A DNA stretch of 64,000 nucleotides from Cloeon dipterum. Its lineage: Eukaryota; Arthropoda; Insecta; Ephemeroptera; Baetidae. The stretch is from the NCBI RefSeq assembly GCF_949628265.1, contig NC_088789.1:20825883-20889882 (forward strand). Reading direction: 5' to 3'. Position numbers and translations under genes: made by a program. Each line of letters begins with the position of its first letter. The stretch's first letter is position 1. The notes below the pieces were generated by a model, which searched no databases, had not been told where the DNA came from, and worked only from the letters and a program-made list of their open reading frames with translations. Below are positions 60,420-64,000 of the stretch, in pieces.

Positions 60420-63400
60420 GACGGTGACGGGTCGAGGTGACAGGCCTGCGGTGCCCAGAGCGAATTGACCTGCCAGTACAACAGCGATTGGACGCTCGCA
60501 TTGTTCGCCCTATTGTGAGCAAGGCTGCAACGGGGGACGAATGTTTGCGCCCCACTCGAGTTGATTGAGTCGAACGAGCTATATTGACCCTTCCAATGGA
60601 TATTGTTTTCTTCGCCTTTACTGCACGGATTCGTTTTGAGAGAAATTCACTCATGCAATGGCCGAGAGTGAAACTGATTTGATGGCACACTTCTCCAGAA
60701 GGAATAATGATTTTTTGCGTTGGTGACTGCCAAGTTGATATTTTTATTCCAGTGCACCGTCAGCTCTTCTGCTTGCACGCAGTTAGAGTGGGGATTTATC
60801 TAAAACTCTATTAGTTAATGGAGAGCTGAGAGAACGCGGTTTGAGATTTCAGTTCGATTTTTAATTTACACAAAACGAATAATTTGTTTTCTTTGAGAAA
60901 TTCTAATTTTACTGGTCAGTGGAACTGCAACGCAACAAGCTGATCTGATAAATGTTTTTTTACCTCAGAACATGTCAATGCGATGGAGTTTTTGGCCGAA
61001 ACGAGCGATAATTAAATTGGTGGGAAATTTGAACAATTGCCTAAAGCAAAATTTCGCAAAAAGGATATTTTCCTCCGATCAGAGATAGGTTATTATAATA
61101 AGACAAGAATAATAAGATGATTCCATATCTTTGGCAAGTTTTCCGCGTAAAATAAAACGTTTCCAAGAATCCTTGTAACACTTTAAGCGTCCCTCCAAGA
61201 TTCGATTTAAGCCAACAACGTCGTAAATTCATTATAAATCAACCATGCCAGGCTTTCGAATTATGCATAACTTCACGAAGATCACCCCTAAAAAACGGTG
61301 AAAAACTATTCCGAAAGAAATAGTTGTTGAACATTTTGCAAGCCTGTATATACTAAAGAAGCCGACGTTTCGCGAGATCTAGATAGTAGAGCGATGGTGC
61401 AGCGCTCTCATACATCACTAAGACGTAGTTAAAAATGTTGAATATCAAGTAGAACTTAACTGATACGCTTTGAGAAACATTTTAAAAGCAATCGCAAGGG
61501 TCCATATTGATTCACCCCACGCCGCTCTAATTGAGATTAACGAGGGAAACGGGAGAAACATTCAACCCGGCTTAACTGAGAGAACTTTGCCACATTTTTC
61601 TTCATTAAGGTCCGTGTAAAACAATTTTCTAGAAGCAGGATTTTCTAGAATTTGCCATCGAACGAACATGGAGGGCAGAAAAATTAGACGATTATCATCC
61701 ACACGGACAATTTGGTGGGCGAAAGCCACCAGAGAGTCTTTTCAGGCAAATTTGGCACACCCGGCGTCATCAAATCTCGAGTCCCATCAGTCCAACAGCT
61801 TCTGGCAGCGGCGGATGCCAATTTCCGGGTGCCAAATTCCTCGTATTCTCGCTCGCGCACAGCTGACACACGGAGCTGGCTTATGCAACCGGCGCGTCCC
61901 AGCTGCACGCGCGGGCTGCCTACCTCCGACCGCGTCCAGGATTAAAATCGGCGGGGCCGAAAAGAAGGGCTGATTTTCGCCAACACACTCAACTACTGCG
62001 ATTTGAATACAAGAGAGAGCGCGTTCGTTCTCGTTTTATTGCGGCCATAGCGCGGATCGATACTGCGAGGTCACGCGGCGTTTCTCACCACAAGAGTGCG
62101 AAAAGCACGCCGTGAGCCAGTCGATTGAGACATTCCAGAACAGACGGACAGAGGAAATGTGAATTTATGGAATTGCCTGGCAGGCTGATACGATTAATGG
62201 CTGCACTGGCCAGCATATAATCCTAAACTTTCGTGGATTGACGCCAAATGTTTTTATTCTTTAAATTGATGTGATAAAGCGCAAGAATTGTTGGCTACAG
62301 TAAGCAGTTCATAAAATTTTTTGTATTGACAATTTAGTCTACAACTTGTAATAATATAAAGAGGTCCTTGCCGATTTCCTCCAAAATCTATAGAGTTTGA
62401 CTTATTTTCTTGGTAGATTTCGATTCCTCTCGAGATCTATCCAACGGTGTTTGTTGCGAAACAAAATAAGATTGCAGGAACCGTTCAACATTTGAAAAGC
62501 ATGCTAACTTTTCAACTACTTTTCTAAAATATTTACAGTACTACCAAGGCCAATTTTTGCTCTTACTGAAGATTTAGCGGGATTTTCTAGTATAAATCCT
62601 TTTTAATTTTAATAATTTATGGACAAGACATATTGTTATGTATTGTTTTTTGGCTTTTTTTAAAATCTGATTACATTTTAATTGCTTGTTATTTTTGTTC
62701 TGCGTCGCAAAAAAAATTTGTCCAGATTAGCAAGAAAATCGGGTGCTTTTAGATCAGTTGATTTGCCGGAAAATCAGACGGAAGAAAGGAGACAAGTGCC
62801 CCTTGGTTGTTTTGTTGGGGCTGATCAAACGAGCTTTTGTTCGGAATGCACTCGTCATTCATTCAGCACCTGGCAGCGGCGGAACGGGCCCTCGAGCCCG
62901 CTCTAAGAGGCGCGATAAACAAAGTCTAATTGAACGAACGGCGGGTGGGCGGGCGGCGGGCGTCCCTTGCATAATGCACCCTCGGAAAATGATGCGTCCC
63001 CGGTGGGCCCTCGCCTGGCAACGCGGCCGACGAGGAGGAAAAAATAAATTTCAAGACTCACGCGCACGCAGGCGAGACGGCGTCGGCCGGGCATCGGCCT
63101 GCAGCGGCCCCTGGACGGCCTCCACGGGGCTCCGGGGGGCGCTGGGTGGGCACTCGCGCGCACTGCCACTCGGGGGGCGGATTTTGCGACCGACCGACCG
63201 ACCGTAGGGAGGACTGCTCTCGCACTCGCTCGCTCTCTGGCTGCAGCAGCCCCGGCCAAAAGTTGCAACTCTACGCCAGTGTGGGCCGCCGCTGCCGCTG
63301 CCGTCGACGATAAAAACAAGCAGGGGGTGCTCACTGCGCGCAAGCAAGGGTTGCTTGCCTGCCCGGTCACGTGACCCAATATTGATCCGTGTGGCGTCAC

Positions 63401-64000
63401 TGCCGCCGCCACCGAAGCAGCAGCAGCAGCAGCAACGCAAGCAGCAGAGGAATGCTCTCCGTGTGCGTGTATGTGACGACGGAGGAAACTATTCTTCCAC
63501 CCTCGTACACCCTCGCGCACCCACTACGCATGCAAACGCGCGCCTAGCCGCACCAAGACCCTGTTACTGCCACATAAGCGCACTTTCTTTGCCTTTCATC
63601 CCTCGTTTGATGGGGCGAGATGGACCGTCGATTGCACCCGGCACCCGGCTTCCTTTGACGATGCAATGTTGACATCAGCTTTGTGTTCAAACAAAATTAA
63701 CACATTGATTTTCAACGTATAAAATAATTAAAAAAATTAATATGTTAGGTATACGTAATTTATAAAAATTTTTATATTCATAAATATATCTTATATAAGT
63801 ACTAAATAATTTGTAATAAGAGTAAATTCAATTTATTTAATTAATTCTATATTTATAAAGCTATGTCATGTGTTACAGAGAATTATTAAAGACCAAAGCT
63901 TAAAGTTAATTTGTCAAATAAAAACATTTTGGTAATATTTTTAGTGGCATTTTATTGAAGAAAATCGTTATTTTTCGAAACAATTTAAACTTCCTTAAAG
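60420..64000. other. RhoGEF upstream region with CpG-rich block
   Basis: No confident coding exon. From about 62860 to 63560 the sequence is GC- and CpG-rich, contains a CAG run (63417-63433), and has a strong minus-strand donor (GCGC|GTGAGT) at 63062/63061. This suits a promoter and first exon of a minus-strand gene, most simply the RhoGEF. From 63665 to the end it is very AT-rich with nothing recognised. Confidence 0.4.
62370..62620 (+). repeat. Dispersed repeat, second subfamily, copy C
   Basis: Contains TCCAAAATCTATAGAGTTT, TTTTCTTGGTAG, ATTTCGATTCCTCTCGAGAT, CTATCCAACGGTG, ATTTGAAAAGCATGCTAACT and GGCCAATTTTTGCTCTTA, colinear with copies A and B. It is the least degraded version of the core. 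Confidence 0.6.

Noticed and set aside
62903-63520. 205-codon minus-strand ORF with Ala runs
   Set aside because: Open frames are expected in such GC-rich DNA; no domain, and it runs through a strong splice donor.

Overview
The window is nuclear DNA of an arthropod, most probably an insect. It is AT-rich, has short introns with GT-AG borders, and carries metazoan families such as TMEM63, core 1 beta-3-galactosyltransferase, a PDZ-DH-PH RhoGEF and an achaete-scute-type bHLH. It also holds a tandem array of lipase-3-like acid lipases, which is typical of insects. I could not fix the species. Exon structures were read by hand from splice sites and reading phase. In five complete gene models, and in the bHLH and lectin models, the exon lengths sum to an exact multiple of three.

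Layout: (1) 441-5108, plus strand: a complete TMEM63/OSCA-type mechanosensitive channel (809 aa, 14 coding exons). (2) 5678-8720, minus: a complete kynurenine/alpha-aminoadipate aminotransferase (441 aa, 9 exons), convergent with TMEM63. (3) 8.7-12.4 kb: mostly empty, with one possible TATA/first exon. (4) 12.4-14.4 kb, minus: an intron-containing achaete-scute-like bHLH whose upstream ORF stops on the bHLH start codon. (5) 16.6-27.0 kb, plus: three acid lipases. The second has lost introns; the third has a 165-residue charged helical tail. (6) 27.5-28.9 kb, plus: a C1GALT1-like glycosyltransferase with a 48-nt GC-AG intron. (7) 29.3-31.1 kb, minus: a secreted C-type lectin with a Thr-rich mucin-like stalk. 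(8) 32.3-42.8 kb, minus: at least 13 exons of a large disordered protein I do not recognise, with a 12-nt microexon and a 12-nt tandem donor. (9) 44.6-58.2 kb and probably beyond, minus: a RhoGEF with PDZ, DH and PH domains. Its last exon has an in-frame TGA followed by C and 36 more coding-looking codons. (10) 58.2-64 kb: the RhoGEF 5' region, with repeats and a CpG-rich block that may hold its promoter.

The most interesting observations are the stop-codon readthrough candidate in the RhoGEF, the ATGA overlap between uORF and bHLH, the in-frame 48-nt GC-AG intron in the galactosyltransferase, the neuronal-style microexon in the disordered protein, the lipase with a helical tail, and an unnamed interspersed repeat family with at least six copies. 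No bacterial, CRISPR or viral genes were seen.
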